Shown here one piece after another: positions 21,741 through 33,445 of a stretch of 64,000 nt of DNA (position 1 is its first letter; every line of letters begins with the position of its first letter). The notes under the pieces were generated by a model. That model ran no database searches. It saw only the letters and a program-made list of their open reading frames with translations, and was not told where the DNA came from. The position numbers and the translations under genes are program-made. Source of the stretch: Cephalopachus bancanus (lineage: Eukaryota > Chordata > Mammalia > Primates > Tarsiidae); NCBI GenBank assembly GCA_027257055.1, contig JAPVLO010000381.1:992001-1056000 (forward strand), written 5' to 3'.

Positions 21741-22545
21741 TTGCAATGATGTCAGGCCTGTGGTTTGCCATCCACAGCTGGTGTCCAGGCCCCCAGGAAT
21801 GAGCTCATAGCACCCTGACCCCTGTCACCAGAGCTCAGAGGAAGTGTCCTTGCAGCCCTGACTCCAGCCACTGTGTCCATCCTTCCTCTACACAGTGACC
21901 TCTGCTTGTCCAAAGCCCCAGGGAATGCCCGAACCAAAGGGCCCTCCCTAGGGGGATCCTTTCTGCACAACGACTCCTTTCTCATTCTGCCACCACCATT
22001 GTAAGTCGAACTCCGGTTTCTCTTCCGGGACCCTTGTGGGTTCTAAGCCAGACATTGCTTCTCTAATGGAAATAATTCTGAAGAGGGGTTTGAGCTCCTA
22101 GACAACAAACTATTAACAGAGATACCTTCTGGGGAGTAGGATGAAGAGTTAGGGGGAAGGCACTTTATATATGTCCCTACTGTTTGGTTTTGTTTTTTCT
22201 CCACATAAGTATTACTTTTTATCACACAAATTTTCTCAAAAATGCTTCCTCCCTGCCCAGGATGAGTTTTGTCTTAAAGAAGGAACTATTCAAATGAATA
22301 CCTAGAACCCAAGAGTCACCCTTATCTTTTGAGATCAAGGAGCTCTTTAAAGATTGAATGAAAACTGTGGCCACTTTCCCGTGATGAAGTTTGTGTAGGA
22401 TTTCAGAGGATAAAAGCTGCTAACTCAGCAGAGATGCGTATCTCTGTGTAACCAGTGTCCAGTGAGGTAAATGTCATTGAATTCAGACTCCCAGGCAGGT
22501 TGCTAATGTCACACTCCACAGAGCAGACGCCAGCACCCAAAAGTT
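21741..22545. other. unique DNA with a possible L1-like tail at 22100-22245
   Basis: TTCTGGGGAGTAGGATGAAG followed by TGGTTTTGTTTTTTCTCCAC and ATTACTTTTTATCAC is reminiscent of an old L1/HAL1 3' end on the plus strand. No exon recognised. Confidence 0.35.
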
Positions 22546-22560
22546 ACTCAATCCCTTTTT

Positions 22561-22850
22561 TTTCTTTCTGAGTCAGAGTCTCACTCTGTCACCCAGGCTG
22601 GAGTGCAGCGGCATGTTCACGGCTACCCCAGCGTCGACCCACTGGGCTCAGGCGATCCTTCTGCCTCAGCCTTCCAAGTGATCAGAACTACAGGCGCGCG
22701 CTACCACACCCAGCTAGTTTTTCATATATTGTAGAGACAAGGTCTAACCAAGTTGCCCAGGCTGGTCTCGAACCCCTGGGCTCAGGCAATCCTCTTGCCT
22801 CGGCCTCCCAAAGTGCTGAGATGACAGGCTTGAGCCACCACGCCTGGCCG
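22561..22850 (-). mobile_element. Alu SINE
   Basis: A full-length antisense Alu with exact duplication ACTCAATCCC(TTTTTT) at 22546 and 22851. The right part reads CACCACGCCTGGCC. Confidence 0.96.
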
Positions 22851-22864
22851 ACTCAATCCCTTTT

Positions 22865-23448
22865 TTGAATTACAATTTCTTCAGAACAGGGTTGCTTTAA
22901 AAAAAATACAAAAGTAGTTTTATGTGATACCTAATGGGTGGAGGAAGACAGAAGGAGGAAACCTAGGAATACTGGCCACGTGCAGAAAACGTGTCTTTAG
23001 TGAACATCCCACCCACCTCTGAGCCCCTCGGATGACCCTTTCACGTCCTGTCCCCCGCCAGAACCTTGGTATTCTTGGGCTCTGCATGAGCCCTCTCCAC
23101 TCCAAGAAGCTCTCCTTCATCCTTCAACCCAAACCCCCCAGCCGTCAAACTTCCCCACGGAAGTGACCCAGACAGAAGAAGGGTGAGTCTGTGTGTCCCC
23201 GGAACTCGAGGAACAGAGTTTAAAGTAGTCTACACAACCAGGAACTCCACTCCAAGACACACCTGTGTTTGAGCATGTTGAGTGTGTGTACCCAGCAGAT
23301 AAATTCTAGTTCACTTTACTATTCTAAAATTTATATGGGGGCATATTTTAAATGTGCATAATATGTGTATGTAACTTACAAGTACGTATGCAAATTTCAC
23401 AAATACAGATAAAGCTATAAGATGGAGACCATCTTTTAACTTCATTCT
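22865..23448. other. unique DNA
   Basis: No gene or repeat recognised. Confidence 0.35.
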
Positions 23449-23457
23449 AGTTAAATC

Positions 23458-23759
23458 TTTTTTTTTTTTTTTTTGAGTTGGAGTCTCACTCTGTCGCCCA
23501 GACTGGAGTGCAGTAGCCACTCCAGGCCACCGCAGCCTCGAGCTGCCGGGCTCTGGCGATCCTTCCGCCTCAGCCTTCCAAGTAGCCAGAATTACAGGCA
23601 TGTGCTACCACGCCCGGCTGTTTTTTGTTTTTGTTTTTGATTTATTGTAGAGATGAGGTCTCGCTGCCCAGGCGGGTCTTGAACCCGCGGGCTCAGGCAA
23701 TCCACTCACCTCAGCCTCCCAAAGGCACGGGATTACAGGCTGAGCCACCGAGCCGGCTT
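23458..23759 (-). mobile_element. Alu SINE of the short-linker type
   Basis: An antisense Alu with a T16 tail, CCAAAGGCACGGGATTAC and the missing CAAGTTG (GGTCTCGCTGCCCAGG). Target duplication AGTTAAATC(A/T) at 23449 and 23760. One C of the terminal GCCCGGC is lost. Confidence 0.96.
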
Positions 23760-23769
23760 AGTTAAATCA

Positions 23770-24944
23770 TTTAACTTTGTCTTCCTGCCCCCCCACCCCA
23801 CCTTCCCCTCCCCAAGTTAAACTGCCTGGAGAGGAGGGTGAGGAGGGCTTCTGTGAGTGTCTGGGTTTGCATCTCAGCCCTGGCTTTGCTGTTCACTAGC
23901 ATGAGACTCGCTAGTGATGACTTACCCTTCCCCTGCGGGTCAGCCTCCCCATCTGTAGCAAATGGGTAGCAAAGGGTGTCCTCCCAGGGCTGCTGGAAGG
24001 ATAAAGGCGGAATGAGTTCGATGGACTCTGACCACAGGGAGCACGACGGGGGTCTGTGCCACAAGAGCAGAAGCAGGCTTCCCTCCCTTGCGGGCCAGCC
24101 CTCGCCTGTGTTTCTGTCCGGCCCCTGCACTGGGCGAGGTCCCAGAAGACCTCTTGGCTTGAGAGCCACTTTCAGATGGAAGTTTTCCCATCGGAACAGA
24201 TCGGTCTCGTGAAAGTGACGAAGGGCCTGCCTGGTCCGTCCTCTCAACTCAGGTCCAGTCCCGGAGAAAGCCTCGCCCCGGCGCCTCCCACCCCCGCCCC
24301 GCACTCCCCCAAGACAGCAGTTCTACCTGGGCGATGAGGGGGGCGTGCAGGGGGCCGCTCTGGCTGTCCCTTCCCCCTAACTCTCCAGCTTTCCAGCGAC
24401 TGTTCCCCTCTAGACTTCTCTGTCCTCAGCTCGGGCCTTCAGGGGGCCACTCCTCACAGCTGCCTTATCAGCTAGGCTCAGACCCGGCCAGATGTCCTGG
24501 GCTGGGGCTTCTGGTGATGACCCACAGGCTCCTGTCTGCTTGGCCTGAGGGGGCTCCTGCAAACTGGCCCAGCAGGAGTGCCACCTCTCCCAATGGCGTA
24601 AAATTCCAAGGGACTTACTCAGGCCCTCCCAGGGTCCTCTGGAGGCCCCTCTGCTCACCTGAAGTGGGGGGAAGCAACCCTCCCTACCCCAGGGCGGAAA
24701 CCCTGAGACACACACACACACCACACCCCTCACCACTCTTCCAGGAGTTGGAGGATAATCAGGGGCTAGACTTGCCAAACTGGTTTTTAGGCTGTGGACA
24801 CATCCATATGTCCTTCTGTGCGTCTCTCAGCATGGGTGCTGGGCCCCTTCCCTCAGGATGCGGGGTATTCGGCATCCATTTTACTGTTCAGAGCCCGTAG
24901 AGCGTCTGTCAAGACTGAAGCTGGAAGAATTCCCATTTAACATC
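23770..24944. other. unique GC-moderate DNA
   Basis: Contains the longest non-repeat frames of this half (177 codons minus at 23771-24304, 188 codons plus at 24334-24900). They are proline/serine-rich with no domain, overlap frames on the other strand, and carry no promoter or splice signals I can defend. A possible MIR core (CTCCCCATCTGTAGCAAATG) lies at 23945. Confidence 0.4.
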
Positions 24945-25035
24945 CTCTGCTCATGTGAAGGCACACAACCCAGTGCTTGGTGAACAGTAGGTGCTTAATA
25001 AATACCAGCTGTCATTAGTAGCGTCACTGTAATAA
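24945..25035 (+). mobile_element. MIR 3' fragment
   Basis: CAACCCAGTGCTTGGTGAAC followed by AGTAGGTGCTTAATAAATACC and AGCTGTCATTAGTAG fits the MIR 3' segment. Confidence 0.65.
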
Positions 25036-25061
25036 CAGTCTTATGTTTTATTATGGTCTTA

Positions 25062-25415
25062 CTCCGTTCGGGCTGCTATAACTAATGACCACAGCCTGGG
25101 TGACTTATAAATAATAGAATTTATTTCTCACAGTTCTAGAGGCTGAGAAGTCCTAGATCTAAGCAGCGTCACTGTCTGGTGAGGGCTGGTTTCCTGGTTC
25201 ATAGATGGACAGATTCTCACTGTGTTCTCACCTGGTGGAAGGGACCAGGGGGCTCCAGGCCTTTTTTATAAGAGCACTAATCCCTTTCATAAGGGCTCCA
25301 CCCTCATGACCTTATCCCTTCCCAAAGGTCCCACCTCCTGAGACCATCGCACTAGGGGATGAGACTTCAACATGTGAATTACAGGGGACACGAACATCCA
25401 GTCTATGGCATGGTT
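25062..25415. mobile_element. ancient mammalian interspersed repeat (family not assigned)
   Basis: GTTCGGGCTGCTATAACTAA, TATTTCTCACAGTTCTAGAG, GGGCTCCACCCTCATGACC and GACACGAACATCCAGTCTAT follow the order of a very common primate interspersed repeat. I recognise the sequence but do not assign it to a class with confidence. Confidence 0.6.
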
Positions 25416-25629
25416 TACCACCATTTGAAAAGTACAGCCTGTGGCAATGTTTTTCATGACCTACTGTTGTAAAATCAATTGAAAACTTCTTAAGTGACAG
25501 TTTTTAAATGAAATCAAAGGGCAGAAAATAGAACAGAAAAATAGAGGATGCATAATAGGCATCGTTTTGTAAAATTGTTGTTTTAAAATGAATAAGTATA
25601 AGAATGTTATGACTAAAAATGTCTTTATT

Positions 25630-25928
25630 GGCCGGGCTCCGTGGCTCAGCCTGTAATCCCAGCACTTTGGGAGGCCGAGGCGAGTGGATTACCTGAGCCC
25701 ACGAGTTCAAGACCAGCCCGGGCAACTTGGCAAGACCTCATCTCTACACTTAAAAAAAAATAGCCGGGTGTAGTCTTGTGCACCTGTAGTTCCAGCTCCT
25801 TGGAAGGCTGAGGCTGAAGGCCCACCAGAGCCCAGCAGGTCGAGGCTGCGGTGGCCAAGAGCGTGCCACTGCACTCCAGCCTGGGCCACAGAATGAGACT
25901 CCAACTCAAAACAAAAACAAAAAAAACA
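25630..25928 (+). mobile_element. Alu SINE
   Basis: A full-length sense Alu starts at GGCCGGGCTCCGTGGCTCAG and ends GACTCCAACTCAAAACAAAAA. The middle segment is ACACTTAAAAAAAAATAGCC, so the usual AATAAATC is lost. Confidence 0.95.
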
Positions 25929-26237
25929 AGTGTGTGTGTTGATGAGCTCCAAGGAATGAATCTAGAGCATTCTGCTCCCCACAGGTCTTGCCAGTGAATA
26001 GAGTTAATCTGCAGTGAATAACGAGCTATTTTTGCTTTTCCCTAATTGGTCTTGAGCATTAGTATCACATCCCCGAAAACATGGGAAGCAGAGGGCTTGT
26101 TCTGCCTTCTAGGGGTGTCTCCACAGAGCCAGCCAGAGGGGGACGGCCGTCACCACTGACTCACCTGATGTTGTGTTAGCCGCTTTGCTGCTTGTGCCGG
26201 CCGGCTGAGTCGGCTACACGGGCGTGCACGGCGGGAG

Positions 26238-26452
26238 TGCCTGATCTACGTGCATGACTGATCTGCATACACGGTGTGTGCACGTGGTCTGTGTGGACGG
26301 TCTGCGTGCCTGGTCTGTGTTCATGGTCTGCGTGTATGGTCCGCATGCCTGGTCTGTGTGTACTGTCTATGTGCCTGGCCTGTGCGCGTAGTCCGTGTGC
26401 CTGGTCTGTGTGCAAGGTCTGTGTGCCTGGTCGGCGTGCATGGTCTGCACTA
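26238..26452. repeat. 13-bp minisatellite, about 16 copies
   Basis: The consensus is GGTCTGTGTGCCT with exact 13-bp spacing over the best part (GGTC at 26403, 26416, 26429, 26442). The last bases alternate among CCT, CAA, CAT and TAT. The plus strand is strongly G/T-rich. The tract keeps an open frame on both strands, which explains the 'VCVPGLC' and 'HTDHAHTP' type frames. Confidence 0.9.
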
Positions 26453-27167
26453 CTAATGGTCACCAAGGTGATCCAGGCGGCCCGCAAGGTATCCATCCTG
26501 CCTCTATGGGCCCACTCAGTCCAGGACCTGTGCCGTGGCCTCTGCTTAATGCGTGTTTGTGGAATGAGTAAGGTTTCGTCACTGAGATGAAGACTGTGGG
26601 TGGCTGATATGTTTTCAAATGGCAAATCTCCTGTAAATGTAGAGAGCTCCTACAATTTAGTGCTTGCAGAGAAGTTTCTAAATATTCACATGCAGGAAAT
26701 GAGATCATAGGATTTGTCATGAAATGTGGTTTATCGGGTTGAGGGGACACCCCCTCACCTTTGGACAGCAGTAGCAAACTGGCATACAACACATGTTTTT
26801 CAGTCTCTGTCTTGAAATTCAATGCCGTGTGGAGCTGAGCTGGAAGGGACAGCATGCCTTCTGTTCCACGTGAGCTGTCTCCAGTGAGATGGTTCACCTG
26901 GGCCTGACTGTGCATGCCATGTCTATTCTATAAAAGCAGTCACTTCCAGGAAGGAAGTTTTCTTGTTTTATTTCCCAAGAAACTCATCAAAATAATTGTG
27001 TGTTGTTTCCATCTCCCTTTCAAAAAAGGAACTAAGTGCAGTAGTCATGTCCATTTGCTTATGGTTTTGACCTGTTCACATCATTGAATATTTGAACATG
27101 GCTATTTCTCTGAAAAAGTACTTATCTTGAGGAGACACAGTTGGAAAAGCAGAGAAATAAGAAATAA
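26453..27167. other. unique DNA
   Basis: No gene or repeat recognised. Confidence 0.4.
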
Positions 27168-27191
27168 TCAAATGACTTTCTTTTCTTGTTT

Positions 27192-27481
27192 TTTTTCTTT
27201 TTTTTGAGTTGGAGTCTCACTCCGTCGCCCAGACTGGAGTGCAGTGGCCGCTCCCAGCCACCACAGCCTCGACCTGCTGGGCTCCAGTGATCCTTCCGCC
27301 TCAGCCTTCCAAGGAGCTGAAACTACAGGCGCGTGCGACCACGCCCGGCTAATTTTTTATTTATTGTGGAGGTGAGGTCTCGCCAAGTTTCCCAGGCGGG
27401 TCTCGAACCCACAGGCTCAGGCAATCCACTCACCTCAGCCTCCCAAAGCGCGGGATGACAGGCTGAGCCACCGAGCCTGGC
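27192..27481 (-). mobile_element. Alu SINE
   Basis: A full-length antisense Alu. TGACTTTCTTTTCTT precedes it (27173) and TGACTTTCTTTTCTT follows (27482). It sits head-to-tail with the next Alu. Confidence 0.95.
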
Positions 27482-27504
27482 TGACTTTCTTTTCTTTTCT
27501 TTTC

Positions 27505-27805
27505 TTTTGAGTCAGAGTCTCACTCTGTTCCCCAGGCTGGGGGGCAGTGGCATGGTCACGGCCATCCCAGCATTGACCTGCTGGGCTCCGGCAATCCTTC
27601 CGCCTCAACCTTCCAAGTCGCCAGAACTACAGGCACATGCTACCATGCCTGGCTAATTTTTATTATTATTATTATTATTATTTATTGTAGAGATGAGGTC
27701 TTACCACGTTGCCCAGGCTGGTCTCAAGCCCCTGGGCTCAGGCAGTCCTCTCGCCTCAGCCTCCCAAAATGCTAGAATGACAGGCTTAAGCCACTGTGCC
27801 CGACC
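27505..27805 (-). mobile_element. Alu SINE
   Basis: An antisense Alu whose linker has become a (TTA)n run at 27661-27684. The outer flanks TCAAATGACTTTC at 27168 and 27806 bracket both Alus. This copy probably came first, and its neighbour entered at its left target repeat. Confidence 0.95.
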
Positions 27806-27818
27806 TCAAATGACTTTC

Positions 27819-28999
27819 AGTGACCGTAGATGTTTATTTTGAAATCTCTGTATCTGTATGACCCCCATCCTGTTTTTGACTTCTGATCTTCTTTCCCAAA
27901 TACTATGTAGCAATATTCTTGTGAGTCATCCAAAAATTTAGTGACAGTCTGGCAGTATAAACAAAAAACGACTCATCTGTCCAGCCTCATCTTTCCCGGG
28001 AAACTGTTAATGCCTAGCAGAGGAGCTTATCAGATCACCCAGAATTACAGGACTTTGGGATAACTTTGCAACCAAGGGAACGTTAGGCACTTTTTGCTGT
28101 GGGAGAAGGCAGGTGCTTCTGAAGAAAATGCTGGGTTTGTGAGAACTGGATCCGTGTTTCCAGCTTACAGTCTGAAAAGATGGCTTGGAGGAAGGGACAG
28201 GAAGACAGAGTCCAAACTATTCTCTATGTTACCTTGCAAGAAAAAGCTTCTTTAAAAAAAAAAATCGGAGCCCAAATTAGCATTTGAGCATAGCTGATCC
28301 CGGGGCAATCAGGTTTTTGTTTGTGGTGAATGTCGGACTGTTCTCTATACTTAATACCCTCCTCCCCCAGCCTCTGTCCCCAGCCACCACCCGCCACCCA
28401 CAGCCGCTCTCCGATCCTAATCTGGCTATTTTTCTTGAGTTCGGGATCAAGTCAGAACCAGACACTTTTGTTGAGGGTGTCAAATTCAGAGTTATACACA
28501 GTCCTCGCCGTGTTTTCAGGAAAAGGCTGCCCGGCCGCTCACTTTGTTACTACCCTAATTGAGTTAAGGGTCAGGACTTGCAGTTTAAAGAAATGTGGGG
28601 TGCATTCCAGCATACTCTATCGTCAGTAGGTCTTTGACGGTGTGGTATGCTTCTAACGTGTTTCTCCCAACCACAGAGCCTTTTACTTATGTAAATGGTC
28701 TTGTCAAGTCCAAGGTAAGGCTACTATTTGGTAAACTCCCCTAAGAATGTCGGCAGAAGGAATTTAAATTATATGTCTGTTCATAATAAAAACTGAAAAA
28801 TGAAGGGGTTTTTTTTTGTTTTGTTTGTAGACATTGGCTTAGAACTCACAGGTATGCAGTGCCATTTTCTGAATTGCAAAAGCACAGTACAATTCATTCA
28901 TTTCTTATAAAATCTTAATATTGGAAACAATTCTTGTTGATATTTCTATGATTGTGCCTATCTGCCTCTAGATTGATATCGATGACAGTTTGTAGTAAC
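27819..28999. other. unique DNA, repeat-poor
   Basis: No repeat family recognised over about 1.2 kb. It might hold conserved non-coding sequence, but that needs comparison with other mammals. No exon call. Confidence 0.4.
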
Positions 29000-29012
29000 G
29001 TTGAAAGGTAAA

Positions 29013-29305
29013 AGCCGGGCTCGGTGGCTCAGCCTGTAATCCCGCGCCTTTGGGAGGCTGAGGTGAGTGGATTGCCTGAGCCCGCAGGTTCGAGACCTGC
29101 CTGGGCAGCTCTCTACAATAAATCAAAAGATCAGCCGGGCATGGTAGCGCGCGCCTGTAGTTCCAGCTACTCAGAAGTCTGAGGCGGAAGGATCGCCGGA
29201 GCCCAGCAGGTCGAGGCTGCGGTGGCCGGGAGCGGCCACTGCACTCCAGTCTGGGCGACCGAGTGAGACTCCAACTCAAAAAAAGCAAAAAAAGGAAAAA
29301 AGAAA
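29013..29305 (+). mobile_element. Alu SINE of the short-linker type
   Basis: A sense Alu with CCCGCGCCTTTGGGAGG and a shortened left linker (CCTGGGCAGCTCTCTACAAT, lacking ACTTGGCGAGACCT). The right arm reads GGGAGCGGCCACTGCACTCC. GTTGAAAG (29000) and GTTCAAAG (29306) flank it. Confidence 0.95.
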
Positions 29306-29477
29306 AGTTCAAAGAGGACATTATAAATTTCCTGTAACCTACTTCTGTAGAAATAATGACTGCTAACTTTTTCAGCGCACAAATATGCATGTTTTAAAGT
29401 GGAACCATACTACCTAACAGGTTTTTTTCCTACTAAAGCATTCATAGTAAATATCTGCTGAAATGTTTTAAACTTCT

Positions 29478-30440
29478 TAAAAGTATAAGTTCATAAAATC
29501 ATCCTAGAAAACTGAGATACCTCATTGCTGAATATCACTATAGTCACCTTCCAAGTACTGCCCTTTGGGAAGCTATGCACCAAAACCAGTGCCTACTCCA
29601 GCTGCCAAGGCAATTTTGGAACTCTTTTTTGGAATGGCCATCAGAGCTGTCGTCATATTACCCTTGAGGTCCTGGATCTCATCAAAATGTCTTCCTTTCA
29701 ATATTTCCTCTATCTTGGGATAAAGAAAAAAGTCACTGGGGGCCAGATCAGGTGAGTAGGGAGGGTGTTTCAATACAGTTATTTGCTTATTGGCTAAAAA
29801 CTCCCTCAGTGTTTACTGGCTAAAAACTCCCTCAGACAGTGCTGTGTAAGCCGGTGCATTGTCGTGATGCAAGATCTCCTTTGAGACCATTTTTGCACAC
29901 ACCTTTCTCATGCTGAGATTTTCAGTTCAGATTTTCCTGTTTCTCTATCGACATTTATCTGATCTGCTATGTTTCCAGTAGTCAGCCGATAACTTGGACA
30001 CAATTTGATAAATTTTTGCAATGTTTTTGTCAGTTCTGCTCATTCCTGGCCGTCCTGACCTCTCTTCATCAGTGTTGCTTTCTCTCCCCTCAGAAAAATG
30101 TTTAATCCATTTGTACACTGCTGTTTGTTTTCTTCATGGCCTTATCCCCATAAACTTGGACTAACATGTCCCTGATTTCACTTCTACTCTCGCCAAGTTT
30201 TGCAAGAGATGTCACAGTTCATTTGGTGCTCTAATTCAAGCTCCAACATTCTCTCGATGGCACACAAAAACATGCAACAACAATAATGCACACCACTCAG
30301 CACAACACCACCACACGTCGACGCCAACACAGCTGTGAGACACTGATATACCAAGGAGTTATAAGCCTTACCGAGTTGTTTGTACAGTGCTGCCAACATT
30401 AGCCCATGGTGCCAAGTTTGCAAATGTAATTGTCAGACCT
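29478..30440 (-). mobile_element. internally deleted mariner transposon
   Basis: The complement encodes relics of a mariner transposase. The C-terminal part keeps the HPPYSPDLAPSDFFL motif, in which the aspartate is a catalytic residue of the DD34D type. Ends: about TAAGTTCATAAAATC at the left and TTTGCAAATGTAATTGTCAG at the right. At ~960 bp it is shorter than a typical ~1.3 kb element. Stops and frameshifts break every frame. A 21-bp unit (GGCTAAAAACTCCCTCAG) is repeated in tandem at about 29792-29836. Confidence 0.82.
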
Positions 30441-30894
30441 GATATGTATATTCTGACTTACTTGCTGTAACTGTGATATTTAAAGTAGTTCACTGCTGCC
30501 TATGGTTTATCAAACTTGAGAGAGACTCATTTGCTACAGAGTGAGAGAAATCATAGCTCCTTGTACAGCTAGGTTGTTCGGCAGAAAACGTAGAAGGAAG
30601 AAAAAGAAAAACTCTTATTCTTTGCTTCACCCAGGGTAGTCAACTGGCTGAAAGGTATCCCAAGTCTCTTAACTTCAGAGCATTTCTGACACAGATTCAT
30701 TAAGTCGCACTGCTCCTACTCAGCTAGAATTAGAGGTAAATCCTTATCAGCGTGCTGGCCTATTTTTTCTTCAGATGATGAGTTTGGAAATAACATTTGG
30801 AATTCGAGTTCTGTAGTTCAGAGGATGATTGAGGACCTTGTAATTCAACATAGCTACAGGTTCCAGTGATTCCTGAACTTCCTAAGTAACCAAT

Positions 30895-30896
<2 letters not shown>
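30441..30896. other. unique DNA
   Basis: No gene or repeat recognised between the mariner and the TG tract. Confidence 0.35.

Positions 30897-30949
<53 letters not shown>
30897..30949. repeat. (TG)n microsatellite
   Basis: A pure run of about 26 TG units. Confidence 0.97.
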
Positions 30950-30952
<3 letters not shown>

Positions 30953-31006
30953 GGCACATGTAAAATAATTGAAAACCAGCACTTCTGTTTAATAGACGGA
31001 CTCCAA

Positions 31007-31323
31007 GGGCTGGGTGCAGTGGCTCAAGCCTGTAATCTCAGCACTTTGGGAGGCTGAGGTGAGAGGATTGCCTCAGCCCACAGGTTCAAGACCAGCCTGG
31101 GCAACTTGGTGAGACCTCATCTCTACAATAAATCAAAAAATTATCTGGGCATGGTAGCACACGCCTGTAGTTCTGACTACTTGGAAGGCTGAGGTGGAAG
31201 GATCGCCAGAGACGAGCAGGTTGGTGCTGGGGTGGCCATGAGTGTGTCACCACACTCCAGTCTGGGCGATGGAGTGAGACTCCACCTCAAAAAAATAAAT
31301 AAATAACAATAAATAAATAAATA
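31007..31323 (+). mobile_element. Alu SINE with (AAAT)n tail
   Basis: A full-length sense Alu begins GGGCTGGGTGCAGTGGCTC. Its A-tail has become an AAAT/AATA repeat up to about 31323. Confidence 0.95.
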
Positions 31324-31805
31324 AAGACCAGACAAATAAACAAAAAAGCATAGAAGTTAGCAGGTATTATTTATAAAAACAGAAACTTTAAAAGCAGATA
31401 TTCCATACTTTTCTCCTTTACTACAGATAGGGAGCTTTCCTCCGATAAGAGGTGAGTGGTTCTTCACGTAACCTCATCTAGGGACAGAGTATAGACCTGT
31501 TAACTCCCTGAAGAAGCAGGGCTATATATGTGTCCTAAGCCCCATGTCAGAACTGTCTCCAATGGCACTCCATACAAGAGCTTGAAAACACATGTGTGCA
31601 CAGGTGCTTGTAAATTCAAGCACTGTTTTGGGGAAGATACACAGGAAACAGTAACATCAGTCACCCGTGGGGAACTTACTACCGACATTTTCTGCCTCAG
31701 GGGAACTAATAGAATGGTGAAGGTTAATTATCATAGTTGTTTAGCAGGAAAATAGTTCAAATATACCAAGATCTATTTATATATGCTCTTTCAGGAGTCC
31801 ATTTA
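31324..31805. other. unique DNA
   Basis: No gene or repeat recognised. Confidence 0.35.
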
Positions 31806-32106
31806 TTTTATTTATTTATTTATTTTGAGTTGGAGTCTCACTCTTGTCGCCCAGGCTGGAGTGCAGTGGCCGCTCCCGGCCGCCGCAGCCTCGACCTGCT
31901 GGGCTCCGGCGATCCTTCCGCCTCAGCCTTCCAAGTAGCTGGAACTACAGGCACGTGCCAACATGCCCGGCTTATTTTTTGATTTACCGTAGAGACGAGG
32001 TCTCGCCAAGTTGCCCGGGCTGGTCTCAAATCCACAGGTTCAGGCAGTCCCCTCACCTCAGCCTCCCAAAGTGCTGGGATTACAGGCTGAGACATGGAGC
32101 CCAGCC
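31806..32106 (-). mobile_element. Alu SINE
   Basis: An antisense Alu with a (TTTA)n tail at 31803-31825. It abuts an older AluJ-like copy with no spacer, so it may have inserted in that copy's tail. Confidence 0.95.
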
Positions 32107-32389
32107 TGTTTGTTTGTTTTTTGAGACAGTTTCACTCTGTCACGCAGGCTGGGTACAGTGGCACAATCTTGGCTGGAACTCTTGAGCTCAAGCAATCCTT
32201 CTGCCTCAGCCTGCCAAGTAGCTGGGGCTACAGGCACACACCACCATGCCCAGGTAATTTTTCTATTTTGTGGAGACAAGGTCTCACTTTGTTGCCCAGA
32301 CTTGTCTTGAACTCCTGGCCTCAAGTGGTCTTCCCGCCTGGGCCTCCCAAAGTGCTGCAATTACAGGTGTGAGCCACCATATCTGGTCT
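32107..32389 (-). mobile_element. AluJ-like SINE
   Basis: An antisense Alu of the older type: TTTGAGACAGTTTCACTCTG, AGCTCAAGCAATCCTTCTGCC and the TTTTCTATTTTGTGGAGACA linker. The left portion is shortened (GGCTGGAACTCTTGAGC). It lies next to the L1 3' end that follows. Confidence 0.93.
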
Positions 32390-32394
32390 GTGTT

Positions 32395-33440
32395 TTTATT
32401 TTTAAAAATAAAACGCCTTTTGCACCGTATGCAAAATTCAGTTCCAGGTGGATTAAATAGAACATTAAAGTATCATAAAAGTGTGTTGATTCAAGGACCT
32501 TCAAATAACATACTTCTGACCATCAAAAGACATCAGGTTAAAGACAAGTTATAGACTGGAAAATATTTGCAACTCAAGTAGACAACACTCGATCAGAATG
32601 AATAGATTACAACCAGAATGAACAAAGAACTCCTACAAATCAACTTGCAAAAGGCTGCCGGGGCAATGCAAATAAATAAATAAGTGAAAGACTGGAACAG
32701 TCCCTTTACCAAAGAGGGGACTCAAACTGCCAACAACATGAAAAGAGGCTCCCCTTCATTAGTAACTGGTAAAATACAAATTAAAACAACGGAGCTACCA
32801 TTGCAACCCACTCAACTGGCAAAAATTAAAATGTCTGACAATACCAAGTTTTGGCAAGGATGTGAGGCAATAGGATATTTCATAGGCTGCCGGTGGGAGT
32901 GGAGATGGGTAAAGCCACATTGGAAACGAGTTTGGCACCCTTTGATAAAGCTGGTGTTAGGCAAACCCTGTGACCTGGCGATTTCACTTGGAGCGCCTGC
33001 CTCCAAGTCATGCTGACGTGTGTGCACCCAGAGACACGTAGCCAGAATGTCCACCGCAGCTCTGCTCGTCATCGCCCCAAACTGGAAACATCCCAGGAAC
33101 CTTCCAACAGTCAAACGGGTAAAGAAACCGTGGTAGATTCAATTAAATAGTATTCAGCAGCTAAGACAAATGAACTCTAGCTAGACAAAACAGCATGATG
33201 GATCTTCCAAACATCGTGTAGAACAAAAGCCGTGTGCAGGCAAAAAAATACACCCGCTGAGATTCCATTTACATTAAGCTAAAAACAGAGGAAGCAGAAT
33301 ACTTTGTCAGAGATACAGAACTGGGTCGTGAAATCAGAAAGAAAGTCAAGTGAATGGCAACTCTGCAAGCTAGGACCTCAGCACCCGAGGAAAGCCAGAG
33401 TGGGGTGGGCACCCAGGAGACTTCCAGTCTACTTTTTCAG
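32395..33440 (+). mobile_element. L1 LINE 3' region, sense
   Basis: The end of ORF2 and the 3' UTR of an L1M-type element: GACTGGAAAATATTTGCAAC, CAAGTTTTGGCAAGGATGTG, AACATCCCAGGAACCTTCC and TAAATAGTATTCAGCAGC. Stops in all frames. An old 5'-truncated insertion. Confidence 0.82.
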
Positions 33441-33445
33441 TTTTC

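Noticed and set aside
23771..24900. 177- and 188-codon frames on opposite strands
   Set aside because: Overlapping antisense frames, proline/serine-rich, no recognisable domain.
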